The notes under the pieces were generated by a model. The model was not told where the DNA came from. It saw only the letters and a list, made by a program, of their open reading frames with translations, and searched no databases. Shown here in pieces: positions 49,655 through 59,364 of a DNA stretch of 64,000 nucleotides (positions are counted from its first letter, which is position 1; every line of letters begins with the position of its first letter). Source of the stretch: Laetiporus sulphureus 93-53 (Eukaryota > Basidiomycota > Agaricomycetes > Polyporales > Laetiporaceae); contig NW_024468521.1 of the NCBI RefSeq assembly GCF_001632365.1, positions 553,115 to 617,114 of the forward strand, read 5' to 3'. The translations under genes were made by a program, and so were the position numbers.

Positions 49655-50790
49655 GAGGCAGTGATAGCTCCTGTAGGCTCGAGCGCTATCAAAGACCTGT
49701 CCCGATCCGACCTCCTTCAAGAACGAATGAAGAGGGTGGAAGAGGAGGCTGGTACGGTAGAGGCCGATTAGACATGAGACCTTTTTCATCTGGTACTTTG
49801 TAGCAGCCTGCTGCACGGCTGCAAGCAAGCGCATGTCGTCAATGGCAGGTACGCAAGATGGGTCATAGAGCTGTAGAAGGAGACGAATCGTGGCGCTGTC
49901 TTGTGAGAGCGAGAGGTGGGTCAACGTCGCTCCCTCGCGTGGCTATTCTTTTTCAGCACCCTGAAGCATCTGCTCGAGAACGGGAGAAGAAAGGGCGATC
50001 AATTTAGAATGCACTAGAAACTGCTTCCCATCTGAGGCTACTCAAACGACGTCAGCATCGTTGTTGTCACAAGCTCGCAGGCAGTCATAGGACGCCGGAG
50101 GGGTCTGTACAGCCGGGAGATGGGGAGAACCAAGGCAAGTGAATGTGGTGCCCTCTACATCTCCGCCGCTGCGCTGACACCGGAGCAGCCGCAAGTAGCA
50201 GCCCACCTGGAGCCGTTCCAGTTCGTCGATGTAGACACGATGCAAGGCGGGGATTTGCAGCATAGCCTGGGCTGCCGCTCGCGTTGCCCACTGTGCCTGG
50301 CTGAGACGACATGCAAGGACAAATGCCTGCATCGGGTATCTCCTCGCTACGATGCCGAAGATGCTCCACGCGTAGAGTGCCATCACATCTAAGCGGTACT
50401 TCGATGCTCTCCAAACCGCCTCGATGAATGGCAAGGGCTATCGGCTTACCATAGCAGGCGCAGAGCAGGACTTCTGCAACCTCTCTATCTTCGTCAATTT
50501 CAACGATGTTGGATGTAGCTGCACACCGCTCGGACGGACTGGGAAGGAGTTCTGCGAAGTGGGGCGATGCACGACGAAGCTTGTCGGAATGGACTTGCTA
50601 AATCGTCCCATCGGACGATCGCAGATGAACGTCTGCATGAGCATTTCTGGATAGGGGATGAATCACCAGTCGCTTTGAGAGGTCAGCACGAGGAGTTGAA
50701 GTCCATTCAAGATACGTCATACCTCTCTTGCGCGACGTCTCCCTTCTTCCGCAAGACGTCGCGCCCCTTCTGCACGATGTCCTTCTCGGT
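49655..50790 (-). pseudogene. Tandem BTB/POZ-domain protein gene with in-frame stops
   Basis: Minus-strand reading gives a first BTB domain (NAHADVHLRSSDGTI, stop, QVHSDKLRRASPHFAELL), an intron, a helical part (FIEAVWRASKYRLDVMALYA), then a second BTB domain (NDADVV, stop, VASDGKQFLVHSKLIALSSP, VLEQMLQGAEKE, stop, PREGATLTHLSLS) and AAVQQAATKYQMKK. The stops are TAG at 50598-50600, TGA at 50042-50044 and TAG at 49943-49945. Between 50434 and about 49800 the frame is otherwise unbroken. BTB proteins usually act as dimerising adaptors, often for cullin-3 ligases. With three stops no full product is expected; readthrough is a remote alternative. Confidence 0.65.
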
Positions 50791-50875
50791 GATGTAGTTC
50801 TTCCATACGACGTCGCGCCTCTTCTGCACGATGTTCTTCTTGGCGACATAGTTCTTCCATACGATGTCGGGCCTC
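50738..50875. repeat. Tandem repeat, unit about 57 bases, two and a part copies
   Basis: The block ACGTCGCGCC...TTCTGCACGATGT...TAGTTCTTCCATACG occurs in full twice and partly a third time. On the minus strand one frame reads as a heptad-like Glu/Arg-rich peptide (RMEELCRQEEHRAEEARR). It lies at the 5' edge of the BTB pseudogene. From here to 51240 I see no gene. Confidence 0.65.
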
Positions 50876-51240
50876 TGCAGCATGTCCTGCTGTCGACAAA
50901 AACAGCGTCTCAAGGAAACTCATGGAGCGTGCTACCATGAAATCTTGAGCTACCCGTGTTGCGCGGGGATACTTCGCGAAGTCAGGCTTCTGAAGGCATT
51001 TCGAATGTTTGAGCGGATCGAGTCAGATAAACCATGAAGCCTCCTATTCACTGCAGAAAGCTTGTCTGCACTGACGAACGGTACCGGTGAGGGGGTGAGA
51101 AAGCTGAGTGCAGCGATGACGACTCAAGAGGCATTGTATCATGCTCAGCGCTCAACGTCAACACGCCACCGCCGTCAGGCCACCTGCCTCCCGGTTGAGA
51201 ATGCCTCCGTAAGGCCGTGGACACCGTGATGCCACTCGAG

Positions 51241-51270
51241 ACGCTTAGCGCCCATGGAGCGCTCATCGAC
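51241..51270. repeat. AGCGC-palindrome repeat, copy 1
   Basis: ACGCTTAGCGCCCATGGAGC followed by GCTCATCGA; the inner AGCGC...GCGCT is self-complementary. It lies about 54 bases beyond the 3' end of the protease gene and in the same orientation as copies at 53053 and 57003. The preceding 51160-51195 (CCACCGCCGTCAGGCCACC) also matches 56957-56990. Confidence 0.7.
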
Positions 51271-51323
51271 ATTCGTGGAATTCGCCGTCCCTTTTAGGGT
51301 GTCCGCGAGGGGATGGTCCGAGA

Positions 51324-53045
51324 CTAGTAGTAGAGGTGGCAGCCGGGATAGGCCTTCCTGATCTGCTCCTCGAGCCACCAGTACGGGGTCCCGTAGGTTA
51401 CGTCTGTCTCGTCGGTTGTGCCGCCACCGCCGGTGAGCAAGGCGACGATGCGGCCAGCCCTGTCGAGGATGATGGCGCCGGAATCCCCTGGGGCGGAGAA
51501 GGGGCCACGCAGCTTGTCGTAGGGCAGGATGGCGGTCTCGATGGAGGTGTGCTCGATGCCGTAGTCGGTGTAGACGCGAGTGAAAGACTCGCGCCCATTG
51601 GCGCGACCGATGGTGGTGCCCGTGGTCAGGCCGTTCTTCACTACAAGGAGTGCCTTCTCGCCGTGGACGTCGAGGTGCTTGGGCTGGCGGATCTCGTCGT
51701 CCTTCACGACGCCAAAGGCCTGGAGGAGCCCATCGTCCGGGTACTCGTAGCCTGCCTGGTCCTCGGGCTGCGGGAACATGAGCTTGCCAAAGTCAGAGGG
51801 CGAGAGGTTGCCACCTGCGGGGATATAATAGTCAGCCAAAACTGAACTGCGGGACGAGATGGGAAACGTACCGACGTAGACCTTGTTTCCCGGGAAGGTG
51901 TTCCAATCGATCTTCTGATTGTAAAGCTGGATAAAGGCCCAGTCGCGCGTAAACTTGTTGGGCCCGTCGGCGACGACGATGGGCTCGGCGTGGAGGACGA
52001 AGCCGACGATACGCTGGTTCAGGTTCATCCAGCGTTTAGTAACCTCATCGTGAAGCTTGTTCAAGTTGTCGATAATCTTCGTCGCCTTCTCCACCTCGCG
52101 CTGGTTCTCCTCGCGCTTCTCGGTGATCGCCGCATCCTCGCCATTGACGAACTCACCCAGCCTGGTGATCGCCTTCTTCCACACCGTGACGGAGCGAGCA
52201 AGGTCGCCGATGGCGGCCATCATGGCATTCGTAGCATTCCGATAGCCCATGTTGCCGAGGGCGACGATCTCCTCGCGTGGCTGGCTGGGTTGCTTGCGCG
52301 CCATGCCCTTGTTGGCGTACGCGGGAGGAGGGCGAGCGACGTGGGCAGCGGTGAGAAGGACGACGCGCTCGTCGTCTTTGCTGAGGCGGAAGTAGAGGGC
52401 GCCGGTGCCCTCGTAGTGGGGCGTCTTGAGCGGGGCGATGGAGAGGCCGAGTGTGGGCGTGAAAGGCTTGCGGAACTCGGGGATGGGATCGACGAGGGGG
52501 TTGAACGGGAGGAGCTTCGGACCAGCAACAGAGTGGGTCACCTCCGACTCCCGAAAAGCAACCTCGATCTGGGGGAAGCCGGCTAGACTGAGGATACCCT
52601 TGATGGCGTCGGCGGCAGATACCGCAGCGTCGAAGAGAAGAGTCTCGTGCTTCACGCCGATCCACATAAGGAGCGGACAAAACGGCGTCTTCTCCCCGGC
52701 GTTGGCGAAGGCGACGGGGTCGATGGAGGTCCACATGACGCTGCAAGAGTCGAGGAACTTGTAGATGTCCGTACCAATCTTGAGCCAGGAGCCTGCGATA
52801 GGGTGGCCGTAGACAGGGCGCACCTCGCGGATGAAGCGCTGCGCTTGCGGACCCTGCCGTTCAGGCCACGCAGGGCCCGACTTGTAGATGCAGGGAGCAC
52901 CGCTGGGCATACCGAAGAAGTCTTTATAAGCGGCGGGGTAACGGTCGGTGAGACGGGCTCCGAATGTTTTCGAGTTTGCGAAATGTGCGAGCGCCATGGC
53001 ACACTCAACCTTCGCATCGGCGCGCGAAGTGGCATGGAGGGCCAC
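51324..53045 (-). CDS. Trypsin-fold serine protease-like protein with coiled-coil insert
   Basis: The frame runs 573 codons from 53045 to 51324. The catalytic triad is complete: His in VVLLTAAHVARP, Asp in FTRDWAFIQLYN, Ser in SAPGDSGAIILD. Between His and Asp lies a predicted coiled coil (EKREENQREVEKATKIID). The N-terminal 250 residues (from DRYPAAYKDFFGMPSG) form a separate conserved region of unknown role. A 57-nt stretch (51872-51816) with GT-AG ends divides YVG from GNLSPSDFG; it keeps frame and is probably an intron, giving about 554 residues. The first 33 codons look like antisense of a P450 piece, so the true start is uncertain. Similar fungal proteins have no known role; there is no signal peptide, so it should act inside the cell. 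Confidence 0.7.
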   Translation of the reverse strand: MALHATSRADAKVECAMALAHFANSKTFGARLTDRYPAAYKDFFGMPSGAPCIYKSGPAWPERQGPQAQRFIREVRPVYGHPIAGSWLKIGTDIYKFLDSCSVMWTSIDPVAFANAGEKTPFCPLLMWIGVKHETLLFDAAVSAADAIKGILSLAGFPQIEVAFRESEVTHSVAGPKLLPFNPLVDPIPEFRKPFTPTLGLSIAPLKTPHYEGTGALYFRLSKDDERVVLLTAAHVARPPPAYANKGMARKQPSQPREEIVALGNMGYRNATNAMMAAIGDLARSVTVWKKAITRLGEFVNGEDAAITEKREENQREVEKATKIIDNLNKLHDEVTKRWMNLNQRIVGFVLHAEPIVVADGPNKFTRDWAFIQLYNQKIDWNTFPGNKVYVGTFPISSRSSVLADYYIPAGGNLSPSDFGKLMFPQPEDQAGYEYPDDGLLQAFGVVKDDEIRQPKHLDVHGEKALLVVKNGLTTGTTIGRANGRESFTRVYTDYGIEHTSIETAILPYDKLRGPFSAPGDSGAIILDRAGRIVALLTGGGGTTDETDVTYGTPYWWLEEQIRKAYPGCHLYY

Positions 53046-53052
53046 CCGCAGA

Positions 53053-53081
53053 GATGCTTAGCGCCCATTGAGCGCTCATCG
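53053..53081. repeat. AGCGC-palindrome repeat, copy 2
   Basis: GATGCTTAGCGCCCATTGAG followed by CGCTCATCG, at the 5' edge of the protease gene, same orientation as copies 1 and 3. With copy 1 it forms direct repeats around the protease. Confidence 0.7.
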
Positions 53082-53310
53082 GGTGAAGGAGACTGCAATT
53101 GCGCCTTGAAGGCACACCTCCCGAGACACTCTGAATCAGCTAAGAGCTATCTGCATGGGAGGCTTTACTACGTTCAGCCACCGGCGCACCACGATCTCCT
53201 GAAAGCTCCTGCGCGGTGGCCTGCAGATATCTCGTAGAACAGGACCCAGCAGGCACCTCTGGGAACAAGACTATCTACTTTGAGAGAGTAAGGACGCCCT
53301 GAAAAACTAT

Positions 53311-53316
53311 TATATA
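53311..53316 (+). promoter_or_regulatory. TATA-like element of the small-protein copy 1
   Basis: TATATA lies 72 bases before the ATG at 53388; the matching spot before copy 2 is TTATATG at 57331. The flanks are alike in the two copies. Confidence 0.4.
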
Positions 53317-53387
53317 CGCTCATCTTGCAGGCTTCTCCTCCAGCATCCTCTCATTCTGTCACGCTCTCACCCAAGCATATTCTCGTC

Positions 53388-53752
53388 ATGCCCATCCTCT
53401 GTCTCGTGAAGGAAGGCCAGAGCCCGAGTCGACTGTTCAAGAGCCATTGGGCCCTCCTAGTCACGAGCGGCAGCTTCGCCGAGCCTAGAGATGCTGCGGG
53501 GATTTACATACCATACACGTCCACGGCTCTGTCGCCTCAGGCTTTGAGTTCGAGGCCAAGAGGAACTGGCGACAGAACATAACTGGGACGCCATATCGCT
53601 TCCACGTCCTGGGCGAGGTCACCGCTGCGTCCGTGCAGTCCGATCCAGCTGCAAGAGATAGCGAATACGTCCAGGACGCCGAGGCGAAGACTGACTTTGA
53701 GCGGACACTCCTTCAGACGCCACCGGGCCCCTCGCTTATGAGCGCCAATGTA
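53388..53752 (+). pseudogene. Small fungal protein (DUF6914-like, tentative), frameshifted copy
   Basis: The reading MPILCLVKEGQSPSRLFKSH, then WALLVTSGSFAEPRDAAG matches the intact copy at 57412. At about 53507-53516 the word CATAC occurs twice in a row where the intact copy has it once; these five extra bases shift the frame, and translation ends early at RGTGDRT. In the other frame the match resumes (HVHGSVASGFEFEA...RTLLQTPPGPSLMSANV). The second exon present in the intact copy is absent: the match ends at 53752, where a different duplicated segment begins. Confidence 0.75.
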
Positions 53753-53754
53753 AC

Positions 53755-54290
53755 GGTTGGACCGCAGCAGTATTCAAACTCTTCGTTCAAATTTACAATT
53801 GCCGAGTTGGCATCGGATGCAATGGTGTCCCCAGAGGGAACCCTTCCTGCCTCAAAACTGAGAGCTTCTGAGAAGCATTTCGTTCTGCTGATTATCTCCG
53901 GCATGTTCGGCGGCGGCAACTCGGATGCACTTTCCGAGGCTGCACGATCCCTTGATTCGTCCGACGTCATGATATTCATCAGTCTCACAACAACTTCGAC
54001 AGGCCGGCGCTGATAACATTGTATGTCTGCACCGATCTCCGAGTTGCTGCGAAACTTCATGTATGGGCCGGGATGCTGTCAGAGTTCAATGAGCAGAAGG
54101 CTTACCTCACACCATAACATTTTGCATCAAGAAGCAATGCGTCAAGCTTCAAGTGTCAGCCAACTATCCACGGGCGCATCCCGTGATCAGATGAAGTCGC
54201 ACTGACACAGATGAAATCAACCGATGTCTCCCGCGTTGAGTATTGTTAACCCCGTCATCGAGCCGCCATCAATGACAGGTGACAGACTAA
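53755..54290. repeat. Duplicated segment upstream of DUF6534 copy B
   Basis: Matches 43780-44480 in patches and in the same order, including GGACCGCAGCAGTA versus GGACTGCAGCAGTA, CACCATAACATT, and CATCAAGAAGCAATGCGT versus CGTCAAGAAGCAGTGCGT. No gene is recognised inside. Together with the following gene it is the second copy of a block of about 2.6 kb. Confidence 0.6.
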
Positions 54291-54479
54291 TAAAATGATG
54301 TGGGCGCTCAACTGCATTGCCTTATAGCAAAAGTTCACCATCGAACAGGATTCATACACATGTACTATTGCAAATGGCATCGCAAATGCCCTGTACCTGC
54401 GGTATAAATTCTGCAATTCATCGATTATCATTGTTATCACTCGACGCCGACCGAGGAGACACGTCCCTTCCTTTCACCA

Positions 54480-56348
54480 ATGGTCATGTCTGTCCTGGGT
54501 CCAAAGCTTGGCTGCACGTTCATTGGCATGCTCTTCACTGCATTGTGAGCCTTTCCAGTGCCCTACCTTGTACTCTCGCTGACTCTTGATATGCAGACTA
54601 TACGGATGTACTGCGGCTCAGATGATGTACTATTTCTGCCATTATCATACTGATCACAGATATTTGAAGCTAATGGTAACAATCTGCCTTTGTTTCATGT
54701 CCATAACTCACGGCTCTCATGTGCAGGTCACCATTCTATGGTTTGTTTCATCATGCCATCTTGAAGGATGCAGCTCAGGCCCAGCTTGGCTGACAGGATC
54801 CTGGATACTTCGAAAGTCGGCGTAGATATGCAGGTATGTAGGATGCAACCTTATTTGTTCGGGTTCTCACGGATGAGTCAGATTTTGTATTACACGCTGG
54901 TGCGGGAGCACGGCAACCCATTCGGCCTCACGAGTCCAAAGTGAGCATGACCAGGGTCCCTTCCGCCGACAACTGCTAATAGACCGCCATGCAGGTCATT
55001 CGCAGTGCGCTCTTTCTGCTTTCTACTGTTCGTCGACTCACTTCCCCTGTGAGGCTCAACACGTCCTTTCGGTGAGCATACTCTCGTGAGCCGATTCTCA
55101 ACTAAACATGCTTCAGGGGATATCCACATGCATTGTCCAAGGGTATGTCTCCGTCCATGCAGTTTATTGAATCGACATTGACGTTCTAAAGCTTCTACAT
55201 ACGTACCATCTGGTTCCGTGAGTAATGATATCCGTTCGCTTGCAATCCGAATCGTTGTTCATCCCTCCTCTTAGTCCTACCCGTTCGCAGGAGGATCGTA
55301 TGGGTCTTATACACCTTGCTCACTGTAAGTCATTGACACCTAGTGTGTGCTACGAATCTGAAGTGTCTCAGGCCACGTTATGTCTCACGGCACTTGGTAA
55401 GCCCGGAGCCCATTATGTAGAACCATGAAATGATTTCCGTCTGTTTAGCAGGTAGCATTGGTACGCTTTTATGGTTGTTTTTGATCCGCTGTTGTACTAC
55501 AGCTGACACAGTTGTGCAGTCGTTGCATACGGAACGTACGTTGTCATTGGTGCTCATAGATGGCCGTGAAGTAAATTTGAACCGCCCTGCTTCTCATAGA
55601 TATGAATACTCAAACGTCGACTGGTCCATAGCTCATTTGAGTGAGAAGGTAAGATTACTCCTTTATTGCACTGCTCAGATCATATGTCACCCTCTCATGC
55701 GTAGGCTGGAGGACTCCTCCAAGGTTGGGCATCGTGGGTAGCTGACATTTGCATATCTGTCGCGCTATGCTACTTGTTGCACGAGTCAAAGGAACGAAGC
55801 AAGATTCCCTCGTGAGTGCCATCTTATTTACTCGTCAACATATCATGCCAATGATGGCTTGCTCAGTTCCCAGAACATGATCTCGAAGCTGCTGGTCTAC
55901 GCGGTCAATCGCGGCATCATATTATGGTTTGTAGTCAGACACGTGGCCCGCAAATGCCTAACTGAGCACTCCGTATCTGTTCACTTAGCGTTTTGTGGAC
56001 CTTGCAACTTATCACCGTGAGTCAGACGGTATCATTGGCTGCGTAGAAATGTTTGATTTTCTGCATAGTATGCCAAAGATTTGACCGGCGACACCGTCAT
56101 TTCGGTACTGATCTACTTTCCGTCAAGTACTTGTAAGCAGCAAAAGAATTATGTTGCGATATGTTCGCGCTAATGGTTTTCTAGTGTACATCAACTCAGC
56201 GATGGCAATGTAGGTCTTTGCTCTCTCTGCTGTCTCGCTAAAGGGTGCTCAGCGGCCCTACGACAGGCTGAACGCACGAGCTCAGTTGAGAGAGCATTAC
56301 GATTCAGGAAGTGGACACGCCATCCCGCTCGATATTCTGTCGACTTGA
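54480..56348 (+). CDS. Seven-helix membrane protein, DUF6534-type, copy B
   Basis: Exons read MVMSVLGPKLGCTFIGMLFT, LYGCTAAQMMYYFCHYHTDH, RYLKLM, VTILW/ILDTSKVGVDMQ and ILYYTLVREHGNPFGLTSPK, with the same intron phases as copies A and C. The last exon starts LNARAQLREHYDSGSG and ends at 56346-56348. The exons from about 55000 to 56260 are not resolved, and the reading after LTSPK looks weak, so the gene may be damaged. Function unknown; the topology is receptor-like. Confidence 0.5.
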
Positions 56349-56779
56349 GCCGTATGTTCGAGTAAATATGTGGGAATCATCTAAGATGGCAATGTTGATA
56401 GCTCTCGCAGGCTGGAGGAGAACGTTGTCGAAGTCTTGAGCTACCCCTTATCGGATCAGAGTTGTGGGAGGCACAACTTATGTGAGAATTCATTGATAGT
56501 CGTCTCGAGTTGTCCACGACATTCTAGCGGCATTCTGTAACATTGTCTTTACATTCGGCAACCTACGCAATGTATGTTCATGAATATAACAGTAGCATCC
56601 AGGGTACTCAGCCTGTCTTCCTTCGGAACAGGGTGAGGCCAGTATTCAGAAGCGAAATATATACATGTTTTGTTTTGTCTCGGCCCTAATTAGACAAATT
56701 CAAGCGTCATCAGCTTTTGCAAGTCAAACTGCTGTTGTTCTCCTTCGCAGTCATAGTTCATGCTCATTGCGAGTCAGAC
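56349..56779. other. Intergenic, no recognised gene
   Basis: No gene recognised between the end of DUF6534 copy B and the P450 piece. Confidence 0.4.
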
Positions 56780-56895
56780 ATCACATATTCATACCGGCCG
56801 AAACGTTTGTATCGGCCACATCCCTTGCAACGCACTTAGATGAAAGCATCTTCCGATGCTTTCGAGTTCAATCCCTGGCAATTTGCGACATGTGT
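56780..56895 (+). pseudogene. Internal P450 fragment
   Basis: Reads FIPAETFVSATSLATHLDES and then, after a frame change, FEFNPWQFATC. It matches FIPAGTFVSAASRATHFDEG ... LKFNPWRFSDM of the intact P450 at about 48757-48860. It runs directly into sequence shared with the 5' end of the protease gene (GCGCCATGGCACACTCAACC). Confidence 0.75.
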
Positions 56896-57002
56896 GAGCG
56901 CCATGGCACACTCAACCTTCGCATCGGCGCACGCACGAAATGGCGAAGCAGTCGACGCCACCGCCGTCAGGCCACCGCCTCCCGGTCCGGGCTGCCGCTC
57001 GG

Positions 57003-57032
57003 GACGCTTAGCGCCCATTGAGCGCTCATCGA
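57003..57032. repeat. AGCGC-palindrome repeat, copy 3
   Basis: ACGCTTAGCGCCCATTGAGC followed by GCTCATCGA, upstream of the intact small-protein gene. Same orientation as copies 1 and 2. Confidence 0.7.
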
Positions 57033-57330
57033 GTGAAGCAGACTGTGCAGTTGCATCTTGAAGGCGTACCGTATTCATCACGGCGGCTTCCGTCACCTCT
57101 GGCAACACTGATCTGAGCTAGTCCTATCCCGAAACACTCTGACTTAGCATAGCTCTGCAGGAACTTTACTACGTTCAGCCACCGGTGCGCCACAGCCATA
57201 GTTCAAGACTCGAGAAAGCTCCCGCGGGCTGGCTCCAGATATCTCTCGTAGAACAGGGCCCAGCAGGAACCTTCCCCGAGAGAGTGACTTGTAAGTGCGG
57301 TCGAGCCTCCATAGATGCCCCGAAAAACCA

Positions 57331-57337
57331 TTATATG
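57331..57337 (+). promoter_or_regulatory. TATA-like element of the small-protein copy 2
   Basis: TTATATG, 75 bases before the ATG, in a position matching the TATATA of copy 1. Confidence 0.35.
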
Positions 57338-57411
57338 CGCTCACCTTGCAGCCTTCTGCTCCAGCTTCATCCGATCATTCAGTTACACTCCCACCCAAGC
57401 GTCTTCTCGTC

Positions 57412-57963
57412 ATGCCCATCCTATATCTTGTGAAGGAAGGCCTGAGCCCCAGTCGACTCTTCAAGAGCCATTGGGCCCTCCTCGTCGCGAGCGGCAGTTT
57501 CGCCGAGCCTGGAGATGCTGCGGGGACTTACATACACGTCCACGGCTCTGTTGCCTCAGGCTTTGAGTTCGAGGTCAAGAGGAACTGGACACAGAACATA
57601 ACCGCGACGCCACACCGATTCTTCGTCCTGGGCGAGGTCATCGCTGCATCTTTGCAGTCTGATTCAGCTGCACGAGATAGCGAATACGTCCAGGACCCCG
57701 AGGCGAAGACTGATTTTGAGCGGACGCTCCTTCAGACGCCACCTCCGGGCCCCTCGCTTAGGAGCGCCAACGTAACGTGCTTTACTTTATTTTGATTGCG
57801 CACACTCATGCTTGAGATGCAGGCACCGAGTGGTGGGAATAGTCGGGTCGAGCTACGTGACTGTCAGGATTGGATCAAGGCGGCCCTGAAGAACGCCGTT
57901 ACTGCGAGATATGTTGTCTTGAACGACGAGGCGGAAAGCATCTTGAGCGTGAATGCTCAGTAA
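57412..57963 (+). CDS. Small fungal protein of unknown function (DUF6914-like, tentative), intact copy
   Basis: Two exons (57412-57771 and 57823-57963) give 166 residues. Visible features: FKSHWALLVASG at residues 17-28, YIHVHGSVASGFEFEVKRN at about 40-58, PPPGPSLRSAN before the intron, and VELRDCQDWIKAALKNAV in exon 2. The His-Trp, His-Val and late Cys-Gln positions recall fungal proteins of the DUF6914 kind and, more remotely, NlpC/P60- or LRAT-type folds, in which His and Cys act together; this is a guess from pattern only. The damaged copy at 53388 shares its promoter region. A TATA-like TTATATG lies at 57331. Confidence 0.65.
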
Positions 57964-58403
57964 TCGCTCCCTTCAAATTTCAATAAGGTTCTCGCATGTC
58001 GAGATGGCAAGTGTCTGCCCTTGAACTTCTACAGTGTATGCGATGTTTTCTTGTTTATACGATATACGAGTCAGCAGATGTGGCAGTGAAAAGGATTGTG
58101 GCGCGGTGGGATAGTCTCGGTGCTATGCGTTTGTGTATACTATGTGATCGTCTTCTTTGCACCACACAAGCGTCCCAGTAAATCGACCAAACACCATGAG
58201 TTGTGATGCATATGTTGCAGTCACCTCAGTACGAGTACCTCACTGATGAAGGTCAGGAATGCACAGACCGCCATCATTTAGCGCCATGATTCAATATGCC
58301 CCGAAGCTAGTAGCGCTCAAGTAGGCGCCGGCAAGTTGGCTAACACCCGACTGTTCCTCTCATGGCCCCCACCGTCTAATTCCCGACGCGAACATCGTGC
58401 TCG
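57964..58403. other. Intergenic, no recognised gene
   Basis: Short frames only; contains the promoter of the next gene. Confidence 0.4.
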
Positions 58404-59364
58404 ATGCAGCAGCCTGTCATCATTTCAGTCGAGTCAATACCTCGAGACGACACGATCTTCTTCAAGGACTCGACGTTCTTCACGCATCACACCCTTGCCG
58501 ATCTTCCCTCCAAGGAGCAGATCATTGCGGCTGCTCTTCCTGGTTACAGCAATGCCGTTTCCCTGTTCCCCTCGTTGTCGCTTGCGGTCAAGCGTATCAG
58601 GGGAATGGCGTACGGGGAGTGTCTGGCAGAGCCACAAAGTTTGTGGGCGCTGCGCCGGTTCGTGCCCGAGGTGCGCGTGCCTGAGGTGTACGGGTGGCGG
58701 CGCGAGGAACACGCCACATACCTGTTCATGGAGCTCATCGATGGGGTCACACTTCTAGAGAGGTGGCCATCGCTCCAAGAGCACGAGAAGACCGCCATAT
58801 GTACGGAGCTGGGCATGATGGTTCGTGCTCTCCAGCGCACAAAGCGTCCTTCCGGAGACAAGTTCATCGGTGAGCACCTTCAATGGCCTTAGCCATCATC
58901 ACTCGCGTCCAATTGATGTGAGTGAACGGACTGCAGGTACCATCAGTGGACAGGTCTCCGCCGACAGGATGATTCATGGCCGCAAGGAAAAGGCGTTTCC
59001 GGACGCTCGCACGTTCTACGAATTCTTCATGCAAGTACTCGAGAAAGATCGAGAGAAGGCCTACCAGATCGGCATGCCCCGGCTCGATGATGACGCTCCA
59101 GTCGTGTTCACGCACGGAGACCTGTACTTTAGTAACATCATGGTCTCACGCACTGAGGCCCGGGTCATGGCAATCATCGATTGGGAACAGGCGGGCTGGA
59201 TGCCGCAGTTTTGGGAGCATGCGAAGGTTCGGCTACTGATGATGTGGCAGGACAATGCTGTGGCGGATGACATGTTGAAGTACTTTCCGTCTGTTGTTGA
59301 TGAAATCAACGAGGACGTGTTCAAGGCATTCGTGTACTATGTGGATGCATGGGGCAATTATTGA
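58404..59364 (+). CDS. APH-fold phosphotransferase (aminoglycoside phosphotransferase family), two exons
   Basis: Exons 58404-58869 and 58937-59364 join in frame to 297 residues. An N-lobe strand with the likely ATP-binding Lys is SLAVKRIRG; the hinge region is TYLFMELIDGVTLLERW; the catalytic loop is FTHGDLYFSNIMV; the metal-binding Asp is in AIIDWEQAG. All key residues of the fold are present. Length is usual. Such fungal genes are common and mostly uncharacterised; the substrate cannot be read from sequence. It is not closely similar to the intronless APH gene at 23.8 kb. Confidence 0.85.

Noticed and set aside
49655..50790. Reading the BTB stops as a changed genetic code
   Set aside because: All intact genes in the window use TAG, TGA and TAA as ordinary stops.
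51336..52764. Long open frames opposite the protease gene
   Set aside because: They are shadows caused by the strong G/C at third positions of the protease; no motif.
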